Source: NIC37A-2 sp050289625 (lineage in GTDB: Bacteria; Myxococcota_A; Polyangia; Polyangiales; Polyangiaceae). From it: a stretch of 64,000 nucleotides of DNA. A program made the translations under genes and the position numbers. Each line of letters begins with the position of its first letter. Position 1 is the first letter of the stretch. Below the pieces are notes generated by a model, which saw only the letters and a program-made list of their open reading frames with translations, did no database searches and was not told where the DNA came from. The stretch lies in assembly GCA_050289625.1 (NCBI GenBank), contig JBNKGC010000006.1, positions 3,750 to 67,749 on the forward strand. The letters are read 5' to 3'. Of this stretch, positions 8,964 to 18,290 are shown piece by piece.

Positions 8964-10409
8964 ATGAGTCACGCCGACGACACCTCCCGGCCTCGCCGCA
9001 CGATCCACTTCGTGAGCCTCGGTTGCCCGAAGAACCGGGTCGACAGCGAGGTCATGCTCGGAACCGCACGGGGCCAGGGCTTCGAGCACGTGAGTGATCC
9101 AGCCGAAGCCGAGGTCATCGTCGTCAACACTTGCGGCTTCATCGACGCGGCAAAGCAGGAATCGATCGACACCATTTTGGAGCTGTCCGAGCAGAAGCAG
9201 TCGGGTCGCTGCGAAAAGCTCGTGGTCACCGGTTGCCTGAGCCAACGGTACCCAAAAGAGCTGGCCGAAGGCCTTCCCGAGGTTGATCACTTCCTCGGCT
9301 CGAGTGACATGCCGAAGATTAGGCATGTCCTTTCCGAGAAGGCGGATCGCATCCTCGTCGGAAACCCGGCCGACTGGGTAGTGAGCTCCGAGGATCCCCG
9401 AACCCTCTCGACCCGCGGTGCAAGCGCCTACTTGAAACTCGCCGAGGGGTGCAACCGAAGCTGCTCGTTTTGCGTAATCCCGAACCTGCGCGGCAAGCAG
9501 CGCTCTCGGCGCATCGCGGACGTCATCGCCGAAGCCGAGCGTCTGGTTCGAGCAGGCGTGGTCGAAGTGAATCTCGTCTCGCAGGACACGATCGCCTACG
9601 GCCGGGATCTCGATGACGGTTCGAACCTGACTCGCCTCGTGGAGCAGGTGGCGGGCGTTGCGGGACTCGAGTGGCTCCGCATTTTCTATCTGTATCCCGA
9701 AAAGCTCGACGACGGGCTCGTGGATCTCCTCGCCGACCATTCCCAGGTCTTGCCCTACGTGGACATGCCGCTGCAGCACGCGGCAGATGGCATGCTCCGA
9801 CGCATGCGCCGAGGTCACGGAGGCAAGCGCTTGTACGACCTGGTCGAGCGTCTGCGCTCCCGGATTCCCGACCTCACCTTCCGCACGGCCTTCATCGTCG
9901 GGCATCCCGGTGAGACCGAGGCGGAGTTCCAGGAGTTGCTCGACTTCGTCGAGTGGGCTCGGTTCGACCGCGTGGGGGTCTTCAAGTATTCGGACGAGCC
10001 GGAGGCCCACGCGAGCACCCTCGACGGGAAAGTGCCCGAAGAAATCCAAGACGAGCGCGCGGACCGGCTCGCCACGCTGCAGCGCCGGATCAGCTCGGAG
10101 AAGAACGCCGCGCTCGTCGGGCGCCGGCTTCGTGTGCTCGTCGAAGGACCGAGCGAAGAAAGCGAGCTCGTCATGGTAGGCCGCCACCAAGGACAGGCTC
10201 CGGAAATCGACGGCTGCGTCTATCTCTCGGGTGGGCTCGTCTCCCCTGGGCAACTCGCCGAAGTCGAAATCACCCAGGCCACGGAGTACGATCTCCTCGG
10301 CGACGTCGACGAAGCCTCCATCGTAACGCCCGGCGGGCTCGCTGCCTCCCCGAGCGCCCTCATCCACCACTCGAGCGATGGTCGACGAGTGCTGCGCACG
10401 CTCGCCTGA
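8964..10409 (+). CDS. rimO: Ribosomal protein S12 methylthiotransferase RimO
   Basis: RimO is a radical-SAM enzyme that adds a methylthio group to an aspartate of ribosomal protein S12. Three N-terminal cysteines for the auxiliary iron-sulfur cluster are seen in SLGCPKNRVD, NTCGF and GCLSQR. The radical-SAM cluster motif is CNRSCSFC, residues about 163-170, followed by the IPNLRGKQRSR block that marks RimO rather than MiaB. YVDMPLQHA and FIVGHPGETE are further family signatures, and the last ~70 residues form the TRAM domain. Length (481 residues) is slightly above the usual 430-450 because of a C-terminal tail of about 25 residues. It lies 76 nt after carA on the same strand. Confidence 0.95.
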   Translation: MSHADDTSRPRRTIHFVSLGCPKNRVDSEVMLGTARGQGFEHVSDPAEAEVIVVNTCGFIDAAKQESIDTILELSEQKQSGRCEKLVVTGCLSQRYPKELAEGLPEVDHFLGSSDMPKIRHVLSEKADRILVGNPADWVVSSEDPRTLSTRGASAYLKLAEGCNRSCSFCVIPNLRGKQRSRRIADVIAEAERLVRAGVVEVNLVSQDTIAYGRDLDDGSNLTRLVEQVAGVAGLEWLRIFYLYPEKLDDGLVDLLADHSQVLPYVDMPLQHAADGMLRRMRRGHGGKRLYDLVERLRSRIPDLTFRTAFIVGHPGETEAEFQELLDFVEWARFDRVGVFKYSDEPEAHASTLDGKVPEEIQDERADRLATLQRRISSEKNAALVGRRLRVLVEGPSEESELVMVGRHQGQAPEIDGCVYLSGGLVSPGQLAEVEITQATEYDLLGDVDEASIVTPGGLAASPSALIHHSSDGRRVLRTLA

Positions 10410-10506
10410 ACCGCATGCGTACGGGGGCTGAACGGCACCCGCAGACGAGGCGGCTCAGCTGCGACGGGGTCTTCGGGCGCGTGTCCACCCGAGTGGAGGG
10501 TCGATC

Positions 10507-10905
10507 CTACTCGCCTGCCGCGCCACCGGCACCGCCTGCACCGCCGGCTGCACTGCTCGACTCGTTGTCCGGGATCCGGAAGTAGAGGACAGGGCTGCTG
10601 ACCGTGTCGCGTGCGTACCAGAAGGAGATCTCGTCATCGACCCGGGCGTTGATGACGAAGTCGTAGGATCCATCACCGTCCGTTTGCTCGCCCGCCACCA
10701 GGTTCGTGCGGTTGTTCAGCGCGAACACCTGCGAGTTCGGAAGCACCGTGCCACTCAGACGAACTTCGCCCAGGGCATTCGGTCCCTCGATGTCCGGGCG
10801 TGCCGGTGGTGGCAGAGGAAGGGTGGGTGACAGGCATGCGACTGCGGAGACCGCCGCAAGCGCGAAAGCCACCAAGCGCCTCGTGAGTCGGAAGCTGGAT
10901 GACAC
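10507..10905 (-). CDS. Small lipoprotein of unknown function
   Basis: A GTG start gives a signal sequence FRLTRRLVAFALAAVSAVAC with a lipobox ending at Cys24, so the mature protein (about 109 residues) is probably a lipoprotein. An in-frame codon 30 residues further upstream would bury this signal and is disfavoured. The mature part has short beta-rich segments resembling a carboxypeptidase-regulatory or Ig-like fold (RLSGTVLPNSQVFAL, DGSYDFVINARV) and ends in a GGA-repeat tail. It is convergent with rimO and divergent from the next gene. I do not recognise a specific family. Confidence 0.65.
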   Translation of the reverse strand: MSSSFRLTRRLVAFALAAVSAVACLSPTLPLPPPARPDIEGPNALGEVRLSGTVLPNSQVFALNNRTNLVAGEQTDGDGSYDFVINARVDDEISFWYARDTVSSPVLYFRIPDNESSSAAGGAGGAGGAAGE

Positions 10906-11134
10906 GTGGAAGGAACGTAGCACGAGGTATGCCGTCTCGTACGAGGTCGTTTCGCTCCGTTTTCTCTGGTTTTTTGCGATGGCGGGTCGCGACATTCGCC
11001 AACTTCGTTGCCACCGCTGCGCAGCAGTCGAAAACCGCGGTGACCGTTTGGCAATCGGCCCAACGGCCGCCCTTTAATCTCAGTTCGAGACGTGACCCCG
11101 CCCCGGCACCACTCTTCGGTCGTTCACTCGACTC

Positions 11135-13645
11135 GTGGGGGAAGGTCGGTGCACCTGGGCGAGACCGGTCCCGTTCGTCTTCCTGGCGAGCTGGGTCGCG
11201 CAGTCGTGGGGAACGGACCCGTACCCGAGCTCTGCGTCAGCTGCCCCGGAAGCGATGGTCGTAAGAAGCGCGGCGAGTGCCGGGATTACTGTGCGTTCCG
11301 AGGACGTGCGGTTCCCTCAGGCCCCTGAGGTGGGTCTCCGAGCACTCACGGAGAGCGTCCCGGTCGTATTCCTCGGCTCGGAAAATGGCGGGGCCCGCGA
11401 CGTTTACGAAGCCAGCGCTCGGTTCAGCCCCGAGGGCTCTCTGGTCGAGATCCGAAGCCCACGGAACCTCACCAGAACTGAAGATGCCGACGAGCGCGGC
11501 CTTGTGGCTCGGGGTGACCACACGGCATGGTGGATCGGAGCGGGAGAATCGGACGTCGTCTTTGTGCTCGAACGCGGTGGCGAGAAGCTGCCCGAACGCT
11601 GGTCCGCAGTGCAGCGAGTCCAAAAGCAGGTCGAGACGTTCCAATTGCTCGGAACCTTCGACGTTCCCAGTCGCAGGAGTCTTCGGCTCCCCCACGGGTG
11701 TCGGGTCAAGTCCCTCTCCGACTCCTCCGAAGCCCTCGACGTGGTGACCAGTCAAGGGCTCCACCGGGTCGCCTGGGACGGCATCGACCTGGGATTGAAC
11801 GGGCTCCCGGCGCACCACCTCGAGCTCGGCGAGCCAGGAAACATCGTCACCTGGGCCGCGGAGCGTCTCCGGGACAGTTTCGTGGGGGAGAGAGGCGTCG
11901 AGTTACTCAAGCTCGTTGGCTTCGCAGGGCGTGACTATGCCGATCGCCTCGTGGGGGCCGTCACCGATCCCGATGGATCCGAGCGCGCCTCTTTCGAGCT
12001 CGCGGTCCCGCTGGACCTCATTCGCCGCGCGCCCGTCGATCGCCACACGGGATGGCCGCCAGCTCCGCTCACGCCGATCTTGTCGCAGCCGCTCGAGGGA
12101 GAAGGTCAGTGGGTGCCTCTCGCCGAAGATCCTTTCGTCGCGCAGTGGAGAGGTGAACCCACGCCCCTGTCGGTGTCCTTCGTTCGTCCCGACCCCAAAC
12201 GCCCCCACACGCTCGCATACGTCGCCATTTGGGATCCTCGCCGCATCGAGCTCCATGCTGTCAGTGGAACGCTGGAACCCAAGAGCAGCACCGGTGAGTT
12301 CGGCGACGGCCTCATTCCCCGCGATCCTCGTGTGATGGGCCGGCTGGTAGGCGCCTTCAACGGCGGCTTCCGATCGCGACATGGCCAGTTCGGCATGATG
12401 ACCGAGCGGCGGGTTCACCTACCCCCGAAACCCTACGCAGCGACCGTCGCTCGCCTCGATGATGGTTCGACCGCATTTGGAACCTGGCCCGCACGGGGGG
12501 AAATCCCCGAGAGCATCGTGTCGTTCCGTCAGAACCTCACCCCCCTCATCCAAAACGGTGTCGACAATCCCTACAGACGCCATTTTTGGGGAGGAATGCC
12601 CGAGGGGTGGCAGTACGAATCCTTCACCGTCCGTACGGCCTTGTGTCTGACGGAGGAAGGGTTCGTCGCATACGTTTACGGGACCTCCCTCAGTCCGAGC
12701 ACGTTGATCACAGCGGCCCGAGCAGCTCGATGTACGTACGCGCTACACCTCGACATGAACGCAGGACACACCGGGTTCGAGCTGTATCGGGTGACCCGGT
12801 CCACCGCGGCGCAGACGGACGCAGGCTCGCGGGCGGCCAGCACGAAGTATCAAGCGAGGGGTCCCGTGCCGCACATGAGCGGATATCAGTTCGCGACTCG
12901 TCGCCTCGTGCGCGGGATGGCGCTCATGAACTTCCCTCGCTACCTCGATCGGCAGGCGCGCGACTTCTTCTACCTGACCCTGGTGCCTCAGGTGCCGACA
13001 GTTTCGCTGCCGACCGACTGGGTCTCCGACCCACCGGGTAGCGGGTGGCTGCTCGAAGGCTTGCCTCAGCACGGATGGCCAAGCGCGGTGGCATATGCCA
13101 GGATCCAGCCGGAGCCAGGGTGGCACGCGCACCTTCTCGAGCTCGATCCTCGGCGCCTCGAGCCGGGAGGGTCGGGTCCCGCCGTCGTCTCTTTTCGAGC
13201 CCCCGACGCGCGAACACCCCATTCCCAGGGGGCCGCGGTCGCCCTCTGGTGGACGAGAGAACGCTTTTCCCTCCAGGCCCGGGCTCCGGCGGGCGCGAAA
13301 AAGATCGCCGCGCTTCCTCCCACCGAAAACGGGCCTGCTGCGTTGGCCACCACCCCGGAGGGAACCCTGCTCTACGTGGAGCTGGAGGGCGACCCGCCGC
13401 GCTCCGCAGAGGGACCGAAGATGGCCCGAGCTATCCTGCACCGCCTGCGATGCCAGCAAATTATCGGTCTCAATGCACCGTGGCGCTCGCGTTTCCCGTC
13501 GACCTCCGAGGATCACGACCAGCCCGCCGATCAATCGGAGCTGACCTTCACGCGCGCTCTGGGTCCCCGGGGAGAGACCCTCTTTGCGGACACGCCCGTG
13601 GTCCCCCCCGAGATCTGGGCTTTCGCGCAGCGGAGAGGCCCCTGA
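11135..13645 (+). CDS. Secreted protein with phosphodiester-glycosidase (NAGPA/DUF2233)-like domain
   Basis: This 836-residue protein begins with a GTG and a likely signal sequence (PFVFLASWVAQSWG). The central part, about residues 400-640, resembles the phosphodiester glycosidase family related to the mammalian uncovering enzyme NAGPA. It has FNGGFRSRHGQFGMM, a region SFTVRTALCLTEEG, and LDMNAGHTGFELYRV at the place where the family usually has LDGGGSS. The regions before and after are not recognised and may be beta-rich. The substrate is unknown; the family removes sugar-phosphodiester caps. Two other start codons are possible nearby. The domain call is recognition by eye. Confidence 0.6.
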   Translation: MGEGRCTWARPVPFVFLASWVAQSWGTDPYPSSASAAPEAMVVRSAASAGITVRSEDVRFPQAPEVGLRALTESVPVVFLGSENGGARDVYEASARFSPEGSLVEIRSPRNLTRTEDADERGLVARGDHTAWWIGAGESDVVFVLERGGEKLPERWSAVQRVQKQVETFQLLGTFDVPSRRSLRLPHGCRVKSLSDSSEALDVVTSQGLHRVAWDGIDLGLNGLPAHHLELGEPGNIVTWAAERLRDSFVGERGVELLKLVGFAGRDYADRLVGAVTDPDGSERASFELAVPLDLIRRAPVDRHTGWPPAPLTPILSQPLEGEGQWVPLAEDPFVAQWRGEPTPLSVSFVRPDPKRPHTLAYVAIWDPRRIELHAVSGTLEPKSSTGEFGDGLIPRDPRVMGRLVGAFNGGFRSRHGQFGMMTERRVHLPPKPYAATVARLDDGSTAFGTWPARGEIPESIVSFRQNLTPLIQNGVDNPYRRHFWGGMPEGWQYESFTVRTALCLTEEGFVAYVYGTSLSPSTLITAARAARCTYALHLDMNAGHTGFELYRVTRSTAAQTDAGSRAASTKYQARGPVPHMSGYQFATRRLVRGMALMNFPRYLDRQARDFFYLTLVPQVPTVSLPTDWVSDPPGSGWLLEGLPQHGWPSAVAYARIQPEPGWHAHLLELDPRRLEPGGSGPAVVSFRAPDARTPHSQGAAVALWWTRERFSLQARAPAGAKKIAALPPTENGPAALATTPEGTLLYVELEGDPPRSAEGPKMARAILHRLRCQQIIGLNAPWRSRFPSTSEDHDQPADQSELTFTRALGPRGETLFADTPVVPPEIWAFAQRRGP

Positions 13646-14094
13646 GGCGGTGCGAAACCCACGAAACGTCGCCTTCCCGGGGCGCGCGGCTCGGTAGCGC
13701 TCCTCGGAAAGCAATCGCCTGACCAGGCCGGAACCCTTGCCCCGGGAAGCAACGCGCGCCCAATCGCGGATTATTCGCCCCGCTTCCACGATCTAGCGCA
13801 AAATCACGGCTCAACCGCTGGGACGATTTTGGGTTTCCCGCTCGCCAACCCTCAGAGTGCGGGCTATTGTGCCGCCAACGAAATTTCCACAGAACCTCAG
13901 TCGACTCGAGCCGAGCTCCCCACTGCCGGGCGAACGAATCGTAACCCGCAGCTGAAGTCGGCACCGGGAGTCCCCTCCTCCCTGAGCGAGTCCGTGTGGC
14001 ACGAGGCAGGTGCAACCTGGACCCGAGACCTGAGATCGAATTGTGCGGCGGCGCGAAGAAGCATGCGGCGCCACATCAGGAGAACAACCGAGAA
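13646..14094. other. Gene-free stretch upstream of the PEGA protein
   Basis: I see no convincing coding potential on either strand here; the open frames are short, have no ribosome binding sites and look like no known family. The end next to the PEGA gene should hold its promoter. A ribosome binding site AGGAGA lies at 14078-14083, 11 nt before its ATG. Confidence 0.5.
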
Positions 14095-16146
14095 ATGAGC
14101 GACAAAGGCGGTTCCGATCTGGACGTTTTCGAAGGGCTGTCGAAGAAGCCGTCAGCGCCTCCGAGTGCTGCGCGCCAGGGCACGCTGCTTGGTCTCGCTG
14201 CGCCTCCGCCTCCGCCTCCGCCGAGCAAGTCCGCGGTATCGCAGCCGCCTCCGAGCAAGGCGGCTGCTCCGGCGCCACCGCCTTCGTTCAGCAAAGGCCC
14301 ACCACCTCCACCGCCGTCGGTCGTCGGAGCTCCGACTCCTCCATCTCGATCGCGCGCGTCGGCTCCGCCGCCCCCTCCGCCATCGGCCCTGGGCGCACCG
14401 GCCCCACCCCCCATCCCTTCGGCCGCGGCCAAGCCGCCCATGGCAAGCGGGGACGACGAGACGCCGCGGCCGTCCGCGGCGCCACCTGTACCGCCTTCTC
14501 CCTCGCTCGCCGCGGCGCCACCGCCGCCGGTACCCTCTTCCGCAGCGGCACCTCCGCCGCCACCCACTCCGTCGGCGGCCGTGGCACCCCCGCCACCGGC
14601 TCCTTCGAAGTTGGCGTCGCCACCCCCGGCCCCGAAGCCGTCGGTCGTTCCTCCGCCACCACCCGTGTCGGCGGCTGCGCCCGCGCCTCCCCCTGCCCCG
14701 GTCGACATGGACTGGGACGACGAGGACGAAAAGACGACTGTTTTCGACCGCTCGGACGAGGACTCCGCGCGAGCGCTGCTGCACAACACGGCGCCCCCTC
14801 CCGCGCCGAAGCCCGCGGCTGGCGCCCCGATGCCGACACGTTCGGCCCCACCACCGCCCCCCTCACCGTCGATGGCCGCGGCACCGCCGCCTTCGATGCC
14901 TCGCCCTAGCGCAGCGCCATTCAGCAGCAGAACCGCGTCGGCTCCCCCTCCACCGCCCACTGCGAGCCGAGCACCGGCTCCACCCCCTGTCAGTCAGATG
15001 GGAATGGCGCCCGCTAGCGCTCAGCCGGTGGCCGCCTCCACCGCTCAGCCCACGGCGATGGAGTTCGCTCCGCGCAAGAGCAACAAGGGGCTCATCTTTG
15101 GCGGAGTGGGTCTCGTCGCCGTCGCCGCGGCGGCATTTGCCTTCCTCGGAGGGGGCGGGACGGGCAAGCTCATCGTCACCGTCGCCGGTCCTGGGGGCAA
15201 GGCCGTGAGCGGCGTGCAGGTCCTCATCGACGGACAGCCCGTCTGCAGCGAAAGCCCGTGCATCCGCCCCGAGCTCGAACCAGGCGTTCGCATCGTCTCG
15301 GTCAAGGCCGACGGCTACGAGCCGACGGCCGGGAAGTCCGTCAAGGTCGAGGCCGGGGAAGAGACTCCTCTCGACATCGAGCTGACTCCTACCGCACCGA
15401 CCGGCATCAAGGTCACCGCAGAAGGAGCCGGCTTGAAACTCTCCATCGATGGCAAGGAAGTCGGACCCCTTCCCCAGGAGGTGGCGGAGCTCGAAGCCGG
15501 TGAGCACACCGTCGCCATCACCGGAAGCGACTACTTCTCCAAGTTCGAAAAGAAGGTAACCGTCAAAGCGGGCGAGATGCTCGAGCTCGATCCAAAGCTC
15601 GAACTCGTCAAGGGCGGTCTCACCGTCGAGCTGGGTGAAAATGCTCAGGGCGCCAATGTCATGCTGGAAGGCGCGGGCAAACCCAAGCCTCTGAACAAGC
15701 ACATCGGCGTGACCATCGAGCTTCCGACGGACAAGAAGTACAAGCTCGTCGCGACGAAGAAGGGCTTCGAGGACTACGAGGAAGAGATCTCCTTCGAAGA
15801 CGGAAAGCCGGAAAAAACGTTTACCATTTCGCTGACTCCCGAAGGCGACGCTGATTCGGGCAGCAGCGCCAAGAGCACTCCCGGCTCATCGTCCCACGGT
15901 TCGGCTCCTTCCACGTCGTCGGGGTCGTCGGCTCCGTCGAGCCAAGCGACCCTGAACATCAACTCGATCCCGGTCTCGAACGTGATCGTCGACGGACGAC
16001 CCCTCGGTACGACACCGAAGGTGGGCGTCAAGGTAAGCCCTGGCTCTCACACCGTGGTGTTTGTTCACCCGCAGCACGGACGAAAGGTCCGAACCGTCAA
16101 CGTCGACGCCGGAAAAGCCGCCACTGCGGCGGTGCGCTTCCCCTGA
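14095..16146 (+). CDS. Proline-rich membrane protein with PEGA repeats
   Basis: The ATG follows AGGAGA and gives 683 residues. Residues 1-15 are charged; about 17-325 are runs of proline, alanine and serine with one acidic island (WDDEDEKTTVFDRSDEDS). A single membrane span lies near 331-350 (GLIFGGVGLVAVAAAAFAFL). The outer part has several beta-rich PEGA-type repeats: LIVTVAGPGGKAVSGVQVLI, then GIKVTAEGAGLKLSIDGK, and at the end TLNINSIPVSNVIVDGRPLG with the classic G.TP motif. PEGA domains are found on surface or periplasmic proteins of delta-proteobacteria. The acidic island in a disordered cytoplasmic arm may bind a partner. It is convergent with the pilin cluster and shares its terminator. 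Confidence 0.85.
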   Translation: MSDKGGSDLDVFEGLSKKPSAPPSAARQGTLLGLAAPPPPPPPSKSAVSQPPPSKAAAPAPPPSFSKGPPPPPPSVVGAPTPPSRSRASAPPPPPPSALGAPAPPPIPSAAAKPPMASGDDETPRPSAAPPVPPSPSLAAAPPPPVPSSAAAPPPPPTPSAAVAPPPPAPSKLASPPPAPKPSVVPPPPPVSAAAPAPPPAPVDMDWDDEDEKTTVFDRSDEDSARALLHNTAPPPAPKPAAGAPMPTRSAPPPPPSPSMAAAPPPSMPRPSAAPFSSRTASAPPPPPTASRAPAPPPVSQMGMAPASAQPVAASTAQPTAMEFAPRKSNKGLIFGGVGLVAVAAAAFAFLGGGGTGKLIVTVAGPGGKAVSGVQVLIDGQPVCSESPCIRPELEPGVRIVSVKADGYEPTAGKSVKVEAGEETPLDIELTPTAPTGIKVTAEGAGLKLSIDGKEVGPLPQEVAELEAGEHTVAITGSDYFSKFEKKVTVKAGEMLELDPKLELVKGGLTVELGENAQGANVMLEGAGKPKPLNKHIGVTIELPTDKKYKLVATKKGFEDYEEEISFEDGKPEKTFTISLTPEGDADSGSSAKSTPGSSSHGSAPSTSSGSSAPSSQATLNINSIPVSNVIVDGRPLGTTPKVGVKVSPGSHTVVFVHPQHGRKVRTVNVDAGKAATAAVRFP

Positions 16147-16173
16147 AGACGAAGCGCTGGAGCGTCTACCTCC

Positions 16174-16198
16174 AGAGCCCCGCCCCTGGCGGGGCTCT
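16174..16198. terminator. Strong hairpin terminator between convergent genes
   Basis: An 11-bp perfect stem (AGAGCCCCGCC paired with GGCGGGGCTCT) closes a 3-nt loop (CCT). It lies between the stop of the PEGA gene and the stop of the TPR gene at the end of the pilin operon. The U-rich tail is weak (TTC, CATTTC on the plus strand). It probably serves both directions. Confidence 0.75.
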
Positions 16199-16205
16199 TC
16201 GCATT

Positions 16206-17153
16206 TCACCGCTGATCGATCGACGCGGCGATGCTTTCGAAAGAGGAGGCACACCCTTCGTTCTGCGCGGCGCGCACCCCAGCGCATTCGAACGGATCGG
16301 TCGCTGGAGCGATCAGCTGAAACTGCGCTCGGTCGACGAGGGGAAGATCGTTTTGGCGCATCTCGTCCATCGCACGCAGACGAGTCTGGGTGTCCTCGGC
16401 CAGCTGCGCGCTCTCGATCCGACGTAGGTAGGCGAGGGCCTTCTGACGAACCTCCTCGTTGTCCGATATGGCCAGAACCCTGCGAAGGGAGCGAACGGTG
16501 GCCTCCCGCTCACCCGCTCTGGAAAACAGGCTCGCCGCGGTGACGCAGTGATGCGGGATGTTCCCTCCGGCCCCAAGCATGTCGCACGCGTGTGCGAGCA
16601 CCCGCGCGCCCGCGATCCTCCACTCCTTCTTGTCTTCGTCCGCTGGCAGGTGCGGATACGCCAAATAGGCCATGAACTGCCCGGCGACGAGCGCCAGTTC
16701 AGCGTCGTCCGGGAAAGCCTCGAGCCCCCGCTCGAGGATCGTCCTCGCACGACGATAGCGCTCCTTGGGCGGGTCGACCGGCTGCAAGATGATGAGCGTG
16801 TCGGCGAGGTAGTACGGATCCCTGAAGCTCGGGTCGAGCGCGGTGATGGTGTCCAGGTACTCGGGGGCGTACTCGTAGAGCCGCTTTTGCTCGAAGTGGA
16901 TCCCGTACGAGACGAGCACGTGTGCGAAGATCAAGTCTGCCAACGCCGACCGGTAACCCAGACTAGCGACGATGGCCTGCTCCGGTGAAGGAAGTGCGTA
17001 GACGTCCGTCTTCGTGCGCAGCGAGTCGAAATCTTCGACGACCCGCGGTCGCACCACCGAAATGACGATCCCCGCCAGCACCAGCAGGCTGAGAGCCAGA
17101 CCACTTCGAAGAAGATCCCGCTTCCTCGCTTCTTGTTTCGTCGTTCCCTTCAC
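16206..17153 (-). CDS. TPR-containing inner-membrane protein of the pilin cluster
   Basis: The 315-residue protein starts with GTG. It has a short basic N-terminus, one membrane span at about residues 16-36 (SGLALSLLVLAGIVISVV), and then a helical periplasmic region. That region has TPR-like units: YAPEYLDTITALDPSFRDPYY, a segment around residue 140 with RARTILERGLEAFPDD, and ATVRSLRRVLAISDN. It is the last gene of a minus-strand row behind three pilin-type genes (14 nt after the third), so a role in pilus or pseudopilus assembly is a reasonable guess from context only. Four C-terminal cysteines (ECAG, EGCASS, and two near residues 188-201) are notable. Confidence 0.75.
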   Translation of the reverse strand: MKGTTKQEARKRDLLRSGLALSLLVLAGIVISVVRPRVVEDFDSLRTKTDVYALPSPEQAIVASLGYRSALADLIFAHVLVSYGIHFEQKRLYEYAPEYLDTITALDPSFRDPYYLADTLIILQPVDPPKERYRRARTILERGLEAFPDDAELALVAGQFMAYLAYPHLPADEDKKEWRIAGARVLAHACDMLGAGGNIPHHCVTAASLFSRAGEREATVRSLRRVLAISDNEEVRQKALAYLRRIESAQLAEDTQTRLRAMDEMRQNDLPLVDRAQFQLIAPATDPFECAGVRAAQNEGCASSFESIAASIDQR

Positions 17154-17167
17154 GCCGGGGCCCCGGG

Positions 17168-17653
17168 CTACTCCACCTCGCGGTGAATTCGAATCGGATA
17201 GATGATGGGTTCCCCCTCGTCCCGAGTCTCTCCGGCGATCTCGAAACGACTCTTGATGCCATCCCCGTCCAAGTCACCGAACGCCCGGGCCTCGAAGTGC
17301 GCCGCGCCGTCTTCGGATCGACTCTCGAACTCGAACGCAAACGCGTGCTCCACGTCCCAAGCGAACCCCAGACGCCGCCACGTCGGATGATCCCAAGTAC
17401 CCGGAGGATCGACGACGCGTTCCCCTTGGGGCACCGTCTCCGGGGTGAGCCCCACGGACTCAGGGTACGCCAAAACGGCCGGCACCCCGGCGGCTAGCGC
17501 CGTGGCGCTGGCGGCGATGCGCCCGAGCCCGTCCATCGGTTCAGCCAACCGTGACGCCCGCAGGTTGTCGACGAACGTCGGCACCGCGACGGCGAGCACA
17601 CCGCCGCCGAGTGCAACCGCAATGGCGGCCTGGAGGGGGGTCATGGTGGTCAC
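17168..17653 (-). CDS. Divergent pilin-like protein
   Basis: The 161-residue protein has an N-terminal hydrophobic helix (LQAAIAVALGGGVLAVAVPTFV) and a globular C-terminus, as in minor pilins, but lacks the G|FTLxE prepilin peptidase site that both neighbours have. Its C-terminal AFGDLDGDGIKSRFEI matches the DxDxDG loop at the same place in the two upstream pilins, so it belongs to the same family in a degenerate form. The start is GTG at 17653 or ATG at 17644. It lies between pilin 2 and the TPR gene in one row. It may work without processing, or its leader may be changed beyond recognition. Confidence 0.7.
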   Translation of the reverse strand: MTTMTPLQAAIAVALGGGVLAVAVPTFVDNLRASRLAEPMDGLGRIAASATALAAGVPAVLAYPESVGLTPETVPQGERVVDPPGTWDHPTWRRLGFAWDVEHAFAFEFESRSEDGAAHFEARAFGDLDGDGIKSRFEIAGETRDEGEPIIYPIRIHREVE

Positions 17654-17705
17654 GGCGCGCGGAACCTAGCACGCTGCGCCAGGCGAAGAACCACCTTCGC
17701 AGCCC

Positions 17706-18290
17706 TCACTCCTTGCCATCTTGTTGGTAGATGAGGTTCGTGAAGCTCGAACCGATATAGAGCGAGGTGTTTCCGTCGACATCCAAATCACCGATGGCCT
17801 TCACGACGTACCAAGGCCCCGTGGGCGGGTTCGGCTCGTTGTAGTTCGCGGTTCCTAGACCGACGACCGCTTCGTTCGCGGCGCCCGCGGCGACCGCATA
17901 CCGATAGAGCACTGCCTGGGGCACGTTCACACCCAGACGCTTGAAGTTGTCGTCGATGAGCCCGACGTCACCACCCCATTGGATCACGTTGCCGAAGGGG
18001 ACAACCCCAGGGTCTGCGGGATAGTACGTGTTCAGACTGCCGGTCACGTCGAGGTACGTGAACGCCTCGTCGTAGTACGCCTCTTGGGCCGTCTTGATCG
18101 CGCCAATCACCTGAATGGGCTCGGCTGTCTTTGCGGCGAGGATGTACTTTCGCACACCGTACACGGCGATGGTCGCCAAAATTCCCATGATCACCACGAC
18201 GATCATCAGCTCGAGCAGAGTAAAGCCCCGGCGGCGCCCGCGCGATGATGAGACGATTGCTGGCAGGGATGTGGACGCTCGATGCATCAT
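17706..18290 (-). CDS. Type IV pilin / prepilin paralogue 2
   Basis: The 194-residue protein has a 22-residue basic leader ending in RGRRRG, then FTLLELMIVVVIMGILATIA, the standard type IV prepilin signal with Glu at +5. The mature part has an alpha helix followed by a beta-rich domain and a late motif GDLDVDGNTSLYIGSSF. The same motif in pilin 1 is GDIDGDGVNSVFVGSSF, so the two are tandem duplicates of equal length. The ATG overlaps the stop of pilin 1 as ATGA, which implies coupled translation. The DxDxDG sequence resembles a calcium-binding loop, as seen in type II pseudopilins; binding is inference. It could be a major or minor pilin or a secretion pseudopilin. Confidence 0.9.
   Translation of the reverse strand: MMHRASTSLPAIVSSSRGRRRGFTLLELMIVVVIMGILATIAVYGVRKYILAAKTAEPIQVIGAIKTAQEAYYDEAFTYLDVTGSLNTYYPADPGVVPFGNVIQWGGDVGLIDDNFKRLGVNVPQAVLYRYAVAAGAANEAVVGLGTANYNEPNPPTGPWYVVKAIGDLDVDGNTSLYIGSSFTNLIYQQDGKE

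Noticed and set aside
13997..14014. Sigma-54-like promoter (TGGCAC...TGCA)
   Set aside because: The spacing between GG and GC is 12, not 10, so it does not fit the consensus.
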